In this document: in pieces, positions 24,209 through 32,138 of the stretch
Position numbering within the stretch: position 1 is the first letter of the stretch
Layout: the number at the start of each line of letters is the position of its first letter
NCBI GenBank assembly: GCA_937957985.1
Contig: CALGOH010000138.1
Span: 1 to 44,146, forward strand
Reading direction: 5' to 3'
From: an uncultured Verrucomicrobiae bacterium
GTDB taxonomy: Bacteria > Verrucomicrobiota > Verrucomicrobiia > Verrucomicrobiales > Akkermansiaceae
Length of the DNA: 44,146 nucleotides
Notes under the pieces: model-generated
Databases searched by the model: none
Told to the model about the DNA's origin: nothing
Seen by the model: only the letters and a program-made list of their open reading frames with translations
Position numbers and translations under genes: made by a program

Positions 24209-25336
24209 ATGAACCATTCGATGCGCCTCTCGATTTTCGGAACGCTGCTGCTGGCCGCCACGACCCTGGGGGCCCGCGACACCGTCAAGGTCTTCATCCT
24301 CGCCGGGCAGTCGAACATGGAGGGCGCCGGACGCGTCGAGGGAGACCCGAACCACAACGAAGGAAAGGGCTCGCTGAGTTATCTCGCCGAGAACGATCCG
24401 AAGTACAAGAAGCTGCGAAAGGGTTCCGGCGGGTGGGTCGAGCGCGACGACGTCTCGATCTGGTATCTCGGCCGGAAAGGGAAGCTCGCCCCGGGCTTCG
24501 GCTCGCGGCCGGGCAACATCGGTCCGGAACTCGGCTTCGGCCACGTGGTCGGTGATGCCTTCGAGGAGCCCGTCCTGCTGATCAAGACCGCCTGGGGCGG
24601 CAAGAGTCTCGCCGTGGATTTCCGCCCGCCGAGTTCGGGCGGCGAAGTGGGGCCCTTCTACAAGGAGATGCTCGCCCATGTGAAAAGCGTGCTCGAGAAC
24701 CTGAAGCAGGAGTTTCCCGACCTCGGCAGCGACTACGAGATCGCCGGCTTCGGATGGCACCAGGGCTGGAACGACGGCTGCGACATGGGCATGTGCCAGG
24801 AGTACGAGGAGAACATGAAGAACTTCATCCGCGACGTCCGCAAGGACCTCGGCGTCGAGAAGCTCCCCTTCGTGATCGCCGACAGCGGTTTCGGCGGTGC
24901 GGACCAGAGCCACCCGCGCCGGCTGATGATCCGCGAAGCCCAGGCGGCGCCTGCCAAGGCGGGCGAGTTCAAGGGCAACGTGGCCTGCGTCGAGACCGCC
25001 GGGTTCTGGCGGACCGAGGAGGAGTCACCGTCAAAGCAGGGCTACCACTGGAACAGCAATGCCGAGACCTACTACCTGATCGGTGAGGCGATGGGCGAGG
25101 CGATGAAGGAGTTGATCGGCACCGGCGGCCCCGCCACGCCGGCGGCCTCCGGCATCCGCGAGTTCCGCAGCGCCGACGGCTCCAAGTCGTTCCGCGGCAC
25201 CCTGGTGAGCTACGACGCCGCCACCGAAATGGTCACCGTCCGCCCGGTCGGCGGAAACGTCATGACCTTCAAGCTCAGCCACCTGCACCCGGACGACCAG
25301 GAGTTCGTGAAGGGGCGGGGGAGTGACGAGCATTGA
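24209..25336 (+). CDS. Secreted SGNH (sialate O-acetylesterase-like) carbohydrate esterase with SHD1-like tail
   Basis: The 375-aa product has a signal peptide and the block I motif FILAGQSNMEG with catalytic Ser35. Block III is FGWHQGWNDG, and the late His lies in GYHWNSNAETYY, as in sialate O-acetylesterase-like (carbohydrate esterase 6-type) enzymes that remove acetyl groups from glycans. The last 55 residues (FRSADGSKSFRGTLVSYDAA onward, ending HLHPDDQEFV) form a small SHD1-like beta domain, which is also seen in the gene at 27219. ATG 24209 is preceded by TAGCGT (24193-24198) and no Shine-Dalgarno site. It may act with the xylosidase and fucosidase on acetylated polysaccharide. Confidence 0.85.
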   Translation: MNHSMRLSIFGTLLLAATTLGARDTVKVFILAGQSNMEGAGRVEGDPNHNEGKGSLSYLAENDPKYKKLRKGSGGWVERDDVSIWYLGRKGKLAPGFGSRPGNIGPELGFGHVVGDAFEEPVLLIKTAWGGKSLAVDFRPPSSGGEVGPFYKEMLAHVKSVLENLKQEFPDLGSDYEIAGFGWHQGWNDGCDMGMCQEYEENMKNFIRDVRKDLGVEKLPFVIADSGFGGADQSHPRRLMIREAQAAPAKAGEFKGNVACVETAGFWRTEEESPSKQGYHWNSNAETYYLIGEAMGEAMKELIGTGGPATPAASGIREFRSADGSKSFRGTLVSYDAATEMVTVRPVGGNVMTFKLSHLHPDDQEFVKGRGSDEH

Positions 25337-25452
25337 GCTGCCCGAGGCGGTGTCCCCAGCGCACATCGCGCCGTGAGCGCATCGTGGTCTTGGGCTTTGA
25401 TCCATGGGAGGTGGTGTCGATCCGAAGTCGGCCCCCGTGGGCTGGGTCCTCC

Positions 25453-25854
25453 TCACAGCTTCTCGGCGTCGGACAGGCGGGCCATTCTGGCGTCGTTCGT
25501 CAGGGTCCTGGTGCCGCGGGCCGCGTAGTCGTCGGCGATCAACCGGTCCACCAGACCGCAGCCCTTGTCGGCGTTCAACGCCGCGAACACGGAAGCCCCG
25601 TTGAGCGGCGAGCAGAGACCGCTCGTCAGGACATCCCGCAGTCCGGCTTTCGCCGCGGACTTGTCGATGCCGTAGTGGTGCTGGAGCGCGATGTAGGCTT
25701 CGCCGATGACCTGGTTGGAAACGAAGAACTCCGCCTGCGGTTCGGCCTCGAGCCGTTTCTCGAAGGCTTTCACCGTCCTGCGGTAGTCGGCCTCCGGATC
25801 CCCGGTCAGCAGGCGGACGAATACCGAGGTATCAATCCCGTAGCGAAGGCTCAT
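25453..25854 (-). CDS. vapC: VapC-like PIN-domain toxin
   Basis: The 133-aa product starts MSLRYGIDTSVFVRLLTGDP, the PIN-domain start with metal-binding Asp8. GEAY supplies the conserved Glu, and LADKGCGL-type and DDYAARGTRTLTNDARM segments hold the last acidic residues. PIN toxins are ribonucleases that cut tRNA or other RNA when their antitoxin is degraded. The gene overlaps the antitoxin gene by 23 bases, which is the usual toxin-antitoxin order with the antitoxin first. Which RNA is cut cannot be told. Confidence 0.88.
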   Translation of the reverse strand: MSLRYGIDTSVFVRLLTGDPEADYRRTVKAFEKRLEAEPQAEFFVSNQVIGEAYIALQHHYGIDKSAAKAGLRDVLTSGLCSPLNGASVFAALNADKGCGLVDRLIADDYAARGTRTLTNDARMARLSDAEKL

Positions 25855-26074
25855 GGCGCTGTTCACGGAAGGCCCCGAGGTCGAAGGTTCCGGCTCCCTT
25901 GCGGATCGAGTTGCGCAGCGGCGCGAGCTTCGAGCGGTCGATGGTGCGCGCCCGGAGCAGGAATCCGTCGCCACGCGGCTGGAGCTCCAGATGGCTCCCC
26001 GGACCGGCTCCCAGTGCCTCCAGCACCGCCGCCGGAAACGTCACCTGCCGCTTGCTGGTCACCTTGATGAGCAT
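25832..26074 (-). CDS. vapB: VapB-like AbrB/MazE-type antitoxin
   Basis: The 80-aa product opens with MLIKVTSKRQVTFPAAVLEA, the swapped-hairpin AbrB/SpoVT DNA-binding domain. The C-terminal half (RTIDRSKLAPLRNSIRKGAG and after) is the part expected to wrap around the toxin. It should neutralise the PIN toxin and repress its own promoter. A TTACC / GGTAA inverted repeat stands 21 bases upstream of the start and could be its operator. Confidence 0.88.
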   Translation of the reverse strand: MLIKVTSKRQVTFPAAVLEALGAGPGSHLELQPRGDGFLLRARTIDRSKLAPLRNSIRKGAGTFDLGAFREQRHEPSLRD

Positions 26075-26094
26075 CCCGGGAACCTTGAATCACA

Positions 26095-26117
26095 TTACCC
26101 ATCTGGTCAAGTGGTAA
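26095..26117. promoter_or_regulatory. Possible VapB operator
   Basis: TTACC (26095-26099) and GGTAA (26113-26117) form an inverted repeat with a 13-base spacer in the promoter region of vapBC. AbrB-type antitoxins usually bind such sites; here this is inference. Confidence 0.3.
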
Positions 26118-26193
26118 GGAGATCCGGCCTGGCTGCACGAATCCGGTCGCCAAGTCCGTAGTGTGGGAAGCTACCGCAAGACACCAAGCTCCG

Positions 26194-27165
26194 ATGAAAC
26201 GCTCCCTGCCACCGACCGTCCTCGCCGTTTTGCTGACCGGCCTGGCACCCGCCCGCGCCGACGGGCCGGAGGCGGCGGTCCAGCGCATGCAGGCCGGCTT
26301 CCGCGAGCTCGGTTTCGGCATGTTTATCCACTACAACATGGCGACCTACCACGACTGCCAGTGGGTCGAGGGCCATCCGGACCCCTCCACCTTCGATCCC
26401 GGCGGCCCGGTCGATACCGACGCCTGGGCTGATGCCGCCAAGGCCGCCGGCATGACCTATGGCGTGCTCACCGCCAAGCACGTCGCGGGATTCTGCCTCT
26501 GGGACAGCGAACACACGGACTACGACGTGATGCATCCCGACTGCCCGGTGCAGGAGGATCTCGTCGCGAAGTTCATCCGGTCCTTCACCAGCCGGGGCCT
26601 CAAGGCGGGGATCTACTACTGCTGGCGTAGTCCCGGCTTCAAGGAGCGGTTCAAGGTGCTGCCGCCCGAGTGCGACCCGGCCATCCACGACCTCGCCGCC
26701 CAGATCGAGTTCCAGAAGAAGCAGATCACCGAGCTGGTGGAGAAGTATCCGCAGGCCTTCTACCTCTGGAACGACGCGCTCGACGACATGATCATGCCCG
26801 CCGGGGAGGCGCGCGCCTTCTTCCGCGGCCTCGACCGCCCGGTGCTCGCCAGCTCGAACTGGTGGAACTGGGGCAGGAAGGGCACGGCCTTCCTCGACAT
26901 CGCCGTCAAGGAGACCCGCCACTTTCCCGAAGGTCACACCGCTCCGAGCGAGACCTGCTGGAAGATCGAACCGGGCTGGTTCTGGCAGGAAGGCGCCCGC
27001 TCCGCCAAGGCCGCGGGCCTGCTCAAGCACATGGCCACCGCCGATGCCCGCAACTCGAACTTCCTGCTCAACGTCGGCCCGGACAAGCGGGGCCGCATCA
27101 TCCCCTCAAGCGTCGAGACGCTGGCCGGGATCGGTCGCCTCCGCAACGAGGCATCGCCCGAGTGA
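26194..27165 (+). CDS. Secreted GH29 alpha-L-fucosidase-like protein
   Basis: The 323-aa product has a signal peptide (MKRSLPPTVLAVLLTGLAPA). GMFIHYNMATYHDCQW matches the first GH29 barrel strand (His46). LTAKHVAGFCLWDS is the second motif; in classic members it reads KHHDGF, so one His is changed here. FYLWNDALDD carries the nucleophile position Asp194 (usually lWfDg). LLNVGPDKRGRI is the typical GH29 end of the barrel. The C-terminal beta-sandwich of long GH29 enzymes is absent. It probably removes alpha-L-fucose, or galactose in some subfamilies, from glycans outside the cytoplasm. It is divergent from vapBC and 53 bases before the SHD1-hydrolase. Confidence 0.82.
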   Translation: MKRSLPPTVLAVLLTGLAPARADGPEAAVQRMQAGFRELGFGMFIHYNMATYHDCQWVEGHPDPSTFDPGGPVDTDAWADAAKAAGMTYGVLTAKHVAGFCLWDSEHTDYDVMHPDCPVQEDLVAKFIRSFTSRGLKAGIYYCWRSPGFKERFKVLPPECDPAIHDLAAQIEFQKKQITELVEKYPQAFYLWNDALDDMIMPAGEARAFFRGLDRPVLASSNWWNWGRKGTAFLDIAVKETRHFPEGHTAPSETCWKIEPGWFWQEGARSAKAAGLLKHMATADARNSNFLLNVGPDKRGRIIPSSVETLAGIGRLRNEASPE

Positions 27166-27218
27166 CATGCCGTACGGAGTTTGACGCCGACTTCCCGTTC
27201 CCATAATCCGATGGCCTG

Positions 27219-28112
27219 ATGACAATGAGGAAGGGAGCCTTGTGGATGCCGATCGTCGTGCTGCTCCTGGGTCCGATGCTGGAGGCGCGCACCTGGACAT
27301 CGACCGACGGGCGGACGCTTGAAGGGGAGCTGGTCGAGTATGACCCGGAGTCCGGCAAGGTGCGCATCCGCCGTGCCGACGGACGGGAGTTCACGCTGCC
27401 GAAAGACAGGTTCTCGGCGGAGGACGGCGAGTTTCTGGCGAAACATCAGGCGGAGATCCAGGCGAAGCTGGACGCCGCCAAGGCCAGGGCCGGCGTGGTC
27501 GAGCGACACATGACCTCCGGCGAGCACAAGGCCTCCTTTCACGTCTATTTCCCGAAGAGCTACGAAGGACGCGGCAAGCTGCCCATGCTGATTCTCTTCA
27601 GCGCCGCGGGGCGGGGTGAGGAACTGCTGCGGAAATTCATCGAGCCCGCCGACGAGCTGGAGTGGATCCTGGTCGGTTGCGACAGGCTGAAGAACCGGAT
27701 GCCGGAGAAGGAAGCCGACGCGATTTTCTCGGAGATGCTGCCGGCCATCGAGGAGGCCGTTCCCCATGACCCGGAGCTGCTCTATCTCGGCGGCATTTCG
27801 GGCGGTGCGTTGCGCGCCTACGATTTCAGCGGCCGCTTCGACCGTCCGTGGAAAGGGATCGTCGCCTGCGGAGGATGGCTCGGCGGGGAAGGAAAGCGGC
27901 AGGACGACTACCGTCCCAAGATGGCCGTGGCGATCGTCAACGGCGACAATGACAAGGCCGCCAACTCGTGGGTCGCAAGCGATACGGAGGTGCTCAAGCG
28001 GCACAAGTGCCGGGTCAAGCTGTTCCACTTCCCCGGCGGCCACGAGGTCGGGCCGCCCGACACCCTGCTGGAGGCCATGAAGTGGATCGTGGAGAACCAG
28101 CGGGATTCTTGA
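27219..28112 (+). CDS. SHD1-like domain fused to alpha/beta hydrolase
   Basis: The 297-aa product has a signal peptide, then a SHD1-like beta domain (TWTSTDGRTLEGELVEYDPE through FTLPKDRFSAEDGEFL, about 25-75). A short charged linker follows, then an alpha/beta-hydrolase with nucleophile Ser194 in GGISGGALRA, an acid in NGDNDKA (Asp243 or Asp245) and His275 in GGHEVGPP. It should be an exported esterase or peptidase-like hydrolase; the substrate is unknown. SHD1-like domains are frequent in secreted planctomycete and verrucomicrobial proteins and may mediate binding. ATG 27225 is an alternative start. It likely follows the fucosidase in one transcript. Confidence 0.8.
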   Translation: MTMRKGALWMPIVVLLLGPMLEARTWTSTDGRTLEGELVEYDPESGKVRIRRADGREFTLPKDRFSAEDGEFLAKHQAEIQAKLDAAKARAGVVERHMTSGEHKASFHVYFPKSYEGRGKLPMLILFSAAGRGEELLRKFIEPADELEWILVGCDRLKNRMPEKEADAIFSEMLPAIEEAVPHDPELLYLGGISGGALRAYDFSGRFDRPWKGIVACGGWLGGEGKRQDDYRPKMAVAIVNGDNDKAANSWVASDTEVLKRHKCRVKLFHFPGGHEVGPPDTLLEAMKWIVENQRDS

Positions 28113-28502
28113 TGCTGCGGCATCGGAAGCGCGTCAGATCTTCGGCGGCCTGTGTCGCCAACCAAATGAGGTGTGGCACCGTGGTGGCTCCGGCGGACCG
28201 TTCGGGTCGGGACCCGGTGCCGGAGGCATCGAAGCGTGGTAGCCGTGGGGTCGAGCCCGCGAATGCGGGCGACACCCGGACACGGACACACCGACGAGGG
28301 TGTGTCCCGAGCATCCGTCGGCGCGGGCCATCCGCGGCGGCCGGGCCAGTTCCGATTTGGATCACGCTGCCGCGTTGCTTCCGTTTGCGTGGGTTCATCG
28401 AACCCTTCGCCGCTGTCAACCTTGCTTGGAGCGGGCTACGGGATTGCTCCCAATAGACCGACCATCATCGCTCCCGCTTTTGCGAAGGCCGCGGAGCCTC
28501 GG
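28113..28502. other. Non-coding stretch with hairpins
   Basis: No gene is seen in 390 bases. Two clear hairpins are present: GAGCCCGC-type with loop GAAT near 28252-28270, and GGACACACC / GGTGTGTCC (28284-28292 with 28299-28307). They could end transcription of the upstream gene or belong to a dispersed repeat. Confidence 0.35.
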
Positions 28503-28724
28503 TCATCGGAACTGTTTCTGCTCGGGCCGGTATTCGTAGCCGGCGGCGGCGAGGCGGTTGGTGAGGGCCGTCTCATCGACATTGTGGGTCCTGACGAGAT
28601 CCTCCAACGACTCGGCGTGATTGCGGAGTTCGGTATTCACGAGTCCGACCAACAGATGCGGGTCGATGCTCTGGAAATCGGTGAGCCTCACGGGCCGGGA
28701 CGCTGCGCCACCGGCCGGAAACAT
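28503..28724 (-). CDS. DUF4250 small protein
   Basis: The product is 73 aa from ATG 28724, or 62 aa from GTG 28691. The core LTDFQSIDPHLLVGLVNTEL, then LEDLVRTHNVDETALTNRLA and AAGYEYRPEQKQF, matches DUF4250, whose members usually have about 60 residues; this favours GTG 28691. The helical pattern with a middle turn suggests a small DNA- or protein-binding helix bundle. Function is unknown. It follows a 32-aa membrane peptide gene by 14 bases and both lie behind twin TGTGAC palindromes, so the pair is probably one regulated operon. Confidence 0.75.
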   Translation of the reverse strand: MFPAGGAASRPVRLTDFQSIDPHLLVGLVNTELRNHAESLEDLVRTHNVDETALTNRLAAAGYEYRPEQKQFR

Positions 28725-28738
28725 TCAAGGACGCGCGC

Positions 28739-28837
28739 TCAACCGAAGAACACCATCGCAAAGCCGGCCAGCGCGGCGAGACAGATCGCCGCCACGCAGA
28801 AAACCAGAAGGACGTCGAAGGAATCCGTAAGCTTCAT
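28739..28837 (-). CDS. 32-aa single-pass membrane peptide
   Basis: ATG 28837 opens MKLTDSFDVLLVFC then VAAICLAALAGFAMVFFG and TGA. After a short polar head with two Asp residues comes one continuous hydrophobic helix of about 24 residues, so it should sit in the cytoplasmic membrane. Two Cys (14 and 19) lie in the helix. AGGA ten bases before the ATG could serve as ribosome binding site. It stands 14 bases upstream of the DUF4250 gene and 16 bases downstream of a TGTGAC palindrome. No known small-protein family is recognised. Support is compositional and contextual only. Confidence 0.55.
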   Translation of the reverse strand: MKLTDSFDVLLVFCVAAICLAALAGFAMVFFG

Positions 28838-28853
28838 CTCGCGGAAATCCTAA

Positions 28854-28904
28854 TGTGACGATCCCGTCACATCAACGGCTCAATTGTGACACTTTTTCGT
28901 CACA
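28854..28904 (-). promoter_or_regulatory. Twin TGTGAC palindromes (CRP/FNR-like operator)
   Basis: TGTGACG N4 CGTCACA (28854-28871) and TGTGAC N8 GTCACA (28885-28904) lie just upstream of the small membrane peptide gene. The two sites start 31 bases apart, close to three DNA turns, so both face the same side. The half-site TGTGA resembles that of CRP/FNR-family regulators (family knowledge), though the spacers differ from the standard six bases. Confidence 0.6.
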
Positions 28905-28946
28905 AAGCGCCGGGAACCCTTGGAAATCCACGGGAAGGCGGCGGTT

Positions 28947-29768
28947 TCAGAAGCCCCCGCGCATGTAGCTTTCCTCGAGGGGCGCCTCGCCGGCTTGACC
29001 AAAATCGACCTCCAGCACCGGCTGTGGGCCCCTGCCCTCGTCCGGAAAGGTGATCGTGCCCGAGAGCTTCATCCAGGTGTTCGGCTCGACCTGTGGCAGG
29101 GCGTCGGGCTTGAATCGGGCGGTGATCGGAATCGGGCGGCTGTCGGCCGCGCAGCAGGTGATGAAGAGGCGGTAGAGCCGGTAGCATCCGGGCTCGCCGT
29201 CGGGCGCAGGGAGCAGGCGGCCCTCGGTGACCACCGGCATGCCCTCCACCAGCCCGCGCATCTCCGGGTCGGCACTGGTGAAGAAGAGCTCCATGACCGG
29301 AAACGGCCGGTAGCCGTCGGCGTTCGGCGGGTGCTGTTTCTCGATCAGCTCGCGCGTGAGCGGCGGCAGCACGGAGGAAAGGAACAGCGACCCGGCATCG
29401 GCGGCGGTGTCGTCGAGGCCCTTGCGGGTGAGCGCCTCGATCGAATACTGGTCCTTGGTCCAGGCCACGCCGCAGAACAGCGGCACCACGAGGATGAGGA
29501 ACGCGGCGACCGGGTGGATGTCGAGCGATTCGTGGTCGTGCTCGTCACCCGGGCCGTGGTCGTGCCCGCAACCCGCGTGCTGGCGCGCGGTGAGCAGGGT
29601 GAAGAGCCCGATGACGACGAGCCCGAGCCCGCCGGCGAAGGCCAGCAGGCGGAAGTCGGGCGCGAGGTATTTCACCAGCCGGTCGCTGGTGTAGAAGTAC
29701 ACCAGCACCCCGCCCCAGCAGATCACCGCGATCGACTGGAGTGTGCGGCTGAGGACTTTCAACTTCAC
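28947..29768 (-). CDS. TIGR03943-type membrane protein, permease partner
   Basis: The 273-aa product starts at GTG 29768, which overlaps the upstream permease stop by four bases. Two N-terminal membrane helices (IAVICWGGVLVYFYTS and LLAFAGGLGLVVIGLFTLL) are followed by a His-rich loop (CGHDHGPGDEHDHESLD), a third helix (PVAAFLILVVPLFCGVAW) and a soluble C-terminal domain with LFITCCAADSRPIPI. This layout matches the TIGR03943 family, which is regularly encoded next to DUF318 permeases and is thought to work with them. The His-rich loop suggests divalent metal binding. It ends the minus-strand operon. Transported substrate is unknown. Confidence 0.82.
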   Translation of the reverse strand: MKLKVLSRTLQSIAVICWGGVLVYFYTSDRLVKYLAPDFRLLAFAGGLGLVVIGLFTLLTARQHAGCGHDHGPGDEHDHESLDIHPVAAFLILVVPLFCGVAWTKDQYSIEALTRKGLDDTAADAGSLFLSSVLPPLTRELIEKQHPPNADGYRPFPVMELFFTSADPEMRGLVEGMPVVTEGRLLPAPDGEPGCYRLYRLFITCCAADSRPIPITARFKPDALPQVEPNTWMKLSGTITFPDEGRGPQPVLEVDFGQAGEAPLEESYMRGGF

Positions 29769-30892
29769 GGATTGAGGGCGTTGATGCCGGCCTGCCAGGC
29801 GATGGCGGCGAGGCCGATGACGACGAACAGGCCGACGGCGAGCAGGATGATGAAACGGCGCTTGAGCACCGTCTGGTAGAGGAAGATGAGCTTCACGTCC
29901 ATCATCGGACCATAGGTCAGGAAGGCGAGTTTCGCACCCCAGGAGAACTTGTGCAGGGTGGCGGCAATGAAGGCATCCGAGGTGCTGCAGAGGCTCAGCA
30001 CGAAGGCGAGGAGCATCAGGGCAGCGGGCGCCTGCCATGGATTCTCGGCAAGGCTGTCGAGCCATTCGGCGCCGGGGGCGATCCCCGTGTTGAAGAGCGC
30101 GGTGATGGCGACGCCGATCGTGAAGTAGACCCCGACATCGACGAAGTCGCGCATCGCCGAACGGAAGGCGGCAATCATGCGGCCGCCGGCGTCGTGCTCG
30201 TGGTGATGATCGTGGTCGTGCCCGCAGTCGTGGTGGTCGTGCCCGCAGTCGTGGTGGTCGTGCCCGTGGTCATGACCGCAGCACTCGCCGTGGTCGTGGT
30301 CCGGCTCGTCCTTGTCGAGCGAATCGACCAACTTCTGGCGGAGGATTTTCCTGAGGGGTAGCCGGGCGACGAGGATGCCGACGGCGACCGCGACGAGAAA
30401 CCCGAGCCCGAGCCGCGAGACGGTCATCACGGTACTGGCGCTGGCGGTGAGGCTCTCGCCGAGTGAAACGGCCGGCCCCTTGAAGGCCTTCCAAGTGGAG
30501 AGCGCGGTGATCGGGTTCACGATCGGCGCGGCGAGCATGTAGGTGAGCGCGCAGGACACCGGCAGGCCCTTCTTCACCAGCCGCCGGATCACCGGCACCA
30601 CCGCGCACTCGCAGACCGGCAGGATGCCGCCGAGCAGGCCGGCGACGAGAATCGCCGGCAAGGTCCGCCGCGGCAGCAGGCGGTCCATCGTGTTGGCCGG
30701 CAGGTAGATGTCGATGAACCCGCTGATCAGGGTGCCGAGCAGGATGAAGGGCGCGCCCTCGAACAAGATGCTCAGGAAGGCGAAGGCGAAGTCCTGTCGG
30801 GCGGCCTCGGACACGGCCGGAAGGATGGCGTGGACGGCGGGGGATGCAAGTGCGGGCGCTTCCGGAGAATCGACATTCCTGTCGATCACCAC
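29765..30892 (-). CDS. DUF318/ArsP-like permease with a His-rich loop
   Basis: The 375-aa product is a permease of the YraQ/DUF318 family with about eight to ten membrane helices. The family motifs are FEGAPFILLGTLISGFID, GILPVCECAVVPVIRRL (the conserved CECAVVP) and CSTSDAFIAATLH with Asp. Between the two halves (about residues 195-238) lies a loop with some twenty His plus Cys and Asp, in repeats such as CGHDHHD, which should bind metal ions. In DNA a 21-base unit is repeated there (about 30214-30265). GTG 30892 or GTG 30889 is the start. Together with the TIGR03943 partner it probably moves a metal or metalloid species across the inner membrane. Confidence 0.85.
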   Translation of the reverse strand: MVIDRNVDSPEAPALASPAVHAILPAVSEAARQDFAFAFLSILFEGAPFILLGTLISGFIDIYLPANTMDRLLPRRTLPAILVAGLLGGILPVCECAVVPVIRRLVKKGLPVSCALTYMLAAPIVNPITALSTWKAFKGPAVSLGESLTASASTVMTVSRLGLGFLVAVAVGILVARLPLRKILRQKLVDSLDKDEPDHDHGECCGHDHGHDHHDCGHDHHDCGHDHDHHHEHDAGGRMIAAFRSAMRDFVDVGVYFTIGVAITALFNTGIAPGAEWLDSLAENPWQAPAALMLLAFVLSLCSTSDAFIAATLHKFSWGAKLAFLTYGPMMDVKLIFLYQTVLKRRFIILLAVGLFVVIGLAAIAWQAGINALNP

Positions 30893-30922
30893 CCGGAAGT
30901 CAACGCCTCAAGGCAACACGTT

Positions 30923-32104
30923 TCAAGGCACCAGCCGCTCCTTCAGCGCCTCGCTCGGCAGCGCGCAGGCATCGCCCTTGCCGAACCAGCGGTAGCGGCG
31001 TTTCGCGATGAAGCGGTAGAGGCCGTCGCGCAGCGGTCGGGGGATCAGCCGGCCGGCCATCGCCATGGCCCGCCAGTGTCCGCCGAGGGTGGAAAGGATC
31101 GCCAGCACGCCGTCGGAGCGGTCGAGCGTGCGGTCGCCACTTTCCACCAGCATGCTGTCGGGCGCCCGGTCACCCTCGACGTCGAGCGGCCTGAAGCGGA
31201 TCAACTTCGCGCGGTCCTCCTCGGCCACGAAGCGGATGGTCCGCGAGCACATCAGGCAGTCGCCATCGAAGCGGATCAGGATCGGTCGCGACGGCCGCGG
31301 CCTGAGCCAGGCGGGGTCGAAGGTGAAGAGATGGATCATGAGCATCCCGAGGCTGAGGTCGGCGAAGTCGACCACCGCGATGATGCCGAGATGCATGAGC
31401 ACCAGCGTCAGCCAGATCCACGGCCGGGTCCGCGACCACAGCGCCAGCGGCAGGAACAGCAGTTCGGCCGCCAGCGTGCCCCAGGTCAGCAGCTTCAACA
31501 GGCCGTCCGGCAGCGACAGCATCAGGTCGCGCATCCATCCCGGTCGGGCCAGCGGGTTGTCTAACAAAAACTTCATGGCCGTGCCGTCGGTCCAGCTTTC
31601 GGACGGCAGCTTGGTGATCCCCGAGAAGGTGTAGCCGGCGGCCATCAGGATCCACGCCGTGCGGAAGACCCACTTCGGCATCGCCCAGTCGGCATTCCTC
31701 GGACCACGGCTCCAGGGTTCGCCGCCGGGCACGAGCAGGGTGAGCACCAGCAGCAGGCCGACGTAGGGGAGGGACGGGTTGGCGATGAGGTTGTTGCGGT
31801 GGAAGAGGGCGGTCCATCCGAACCACAGGACGACCGCCGCCGGCTTGCGCCAGCGGCCGGCGGCAAGAAGCAGGGAGACGACGGCCAGAAATACGACGAG
31901 CGCCGTAAGCATTCCGTCGGAGAGCGGCAGGTCCAGCGGGTTCGGGAAGAGACCGTGCGTCGGGTTGAGGGTGGGATCCGGCAGCACGCCGTCCTTGCCG
32001 AAGAGTTCGCCGGCCCAGGGTGCCAGATGCAGGAAGTGCACGGCGAGGTAGCTTCCGAAGACGATCCGGAAGAGCGTGAACTGCCAGGGAGACATGGGCT
32101 TCAT
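30923..32104 (-). CDS. HTTM-like membrane domain fused to DCC thiol-disulfide oxidoreductase
   Basis: The product is 393 aa from ATG 32104; ATG 32095 is an alternative. Residues about 1-270 carry several membrane helices with LFRIVFGSYLAVHFLHLAPW, WFGWTALFHRNN and YTFSGITKLPSESWTDGTAM, as in HTTM proteins (the membrane domain of vitamin K-dependent gamma-carboxylase). Residues about 275-393 are a DCC domain with ILIRFDGDCLMCSRTIRFV, which holds the redox CxxC-like pair DGDCxxC, and a DRSDGVLAILSTLGG segment. This fusion may couple thiol chemistry to a membrane reaction; no substrate is known. It sits 34 bases after the unknown gene and 30 before the permease. Confidence 0.82.
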   Translation of the reverse strand: MKPMSPWQFTLFRIVFGSYLAVHFLHLAPWAGELFGKDGVLPDPTLNPTHGLFPNPLDLPLSDGMLTALVVFLAVVSLLLAAGRWRKPAAVVLWFGWTALFHRNNLIANPSLPYVGLLLVLTLLVPGGEPWSRGPRNADWAMPKWVFRTAWILMAAGYTFSGITKLPSESWTDGTAMKFLLDNPLARPGWMRDLMLSLPDGLLKLLTWGTLAAELLFLPLALWSRTRPWIWLTLVLMHLGIIAVVDFADLSLGMLMIHLFTFDPAWLRPRPSRPILIRFDGDCLMCSRTIRFVAEEDRAKLIRFRPLDVEGDRAPDSMLVESGDRTLDRSDGVLAILSTLGGHWRAMAMAGRLIPRPLRDGLYRFIAKRRYRWFGKGDACALPSEALKERLVP

Positions 32105-32138
32105 CTGCGATGGGATATTGGGAGATTCGATGATTGGG

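Noticed and set aside
30180..30310. CRISPR-like short tandem repeats
   Set aside because: They are in-frame codons for a His-rich loop of a permease, with no spacers and no cas genes.
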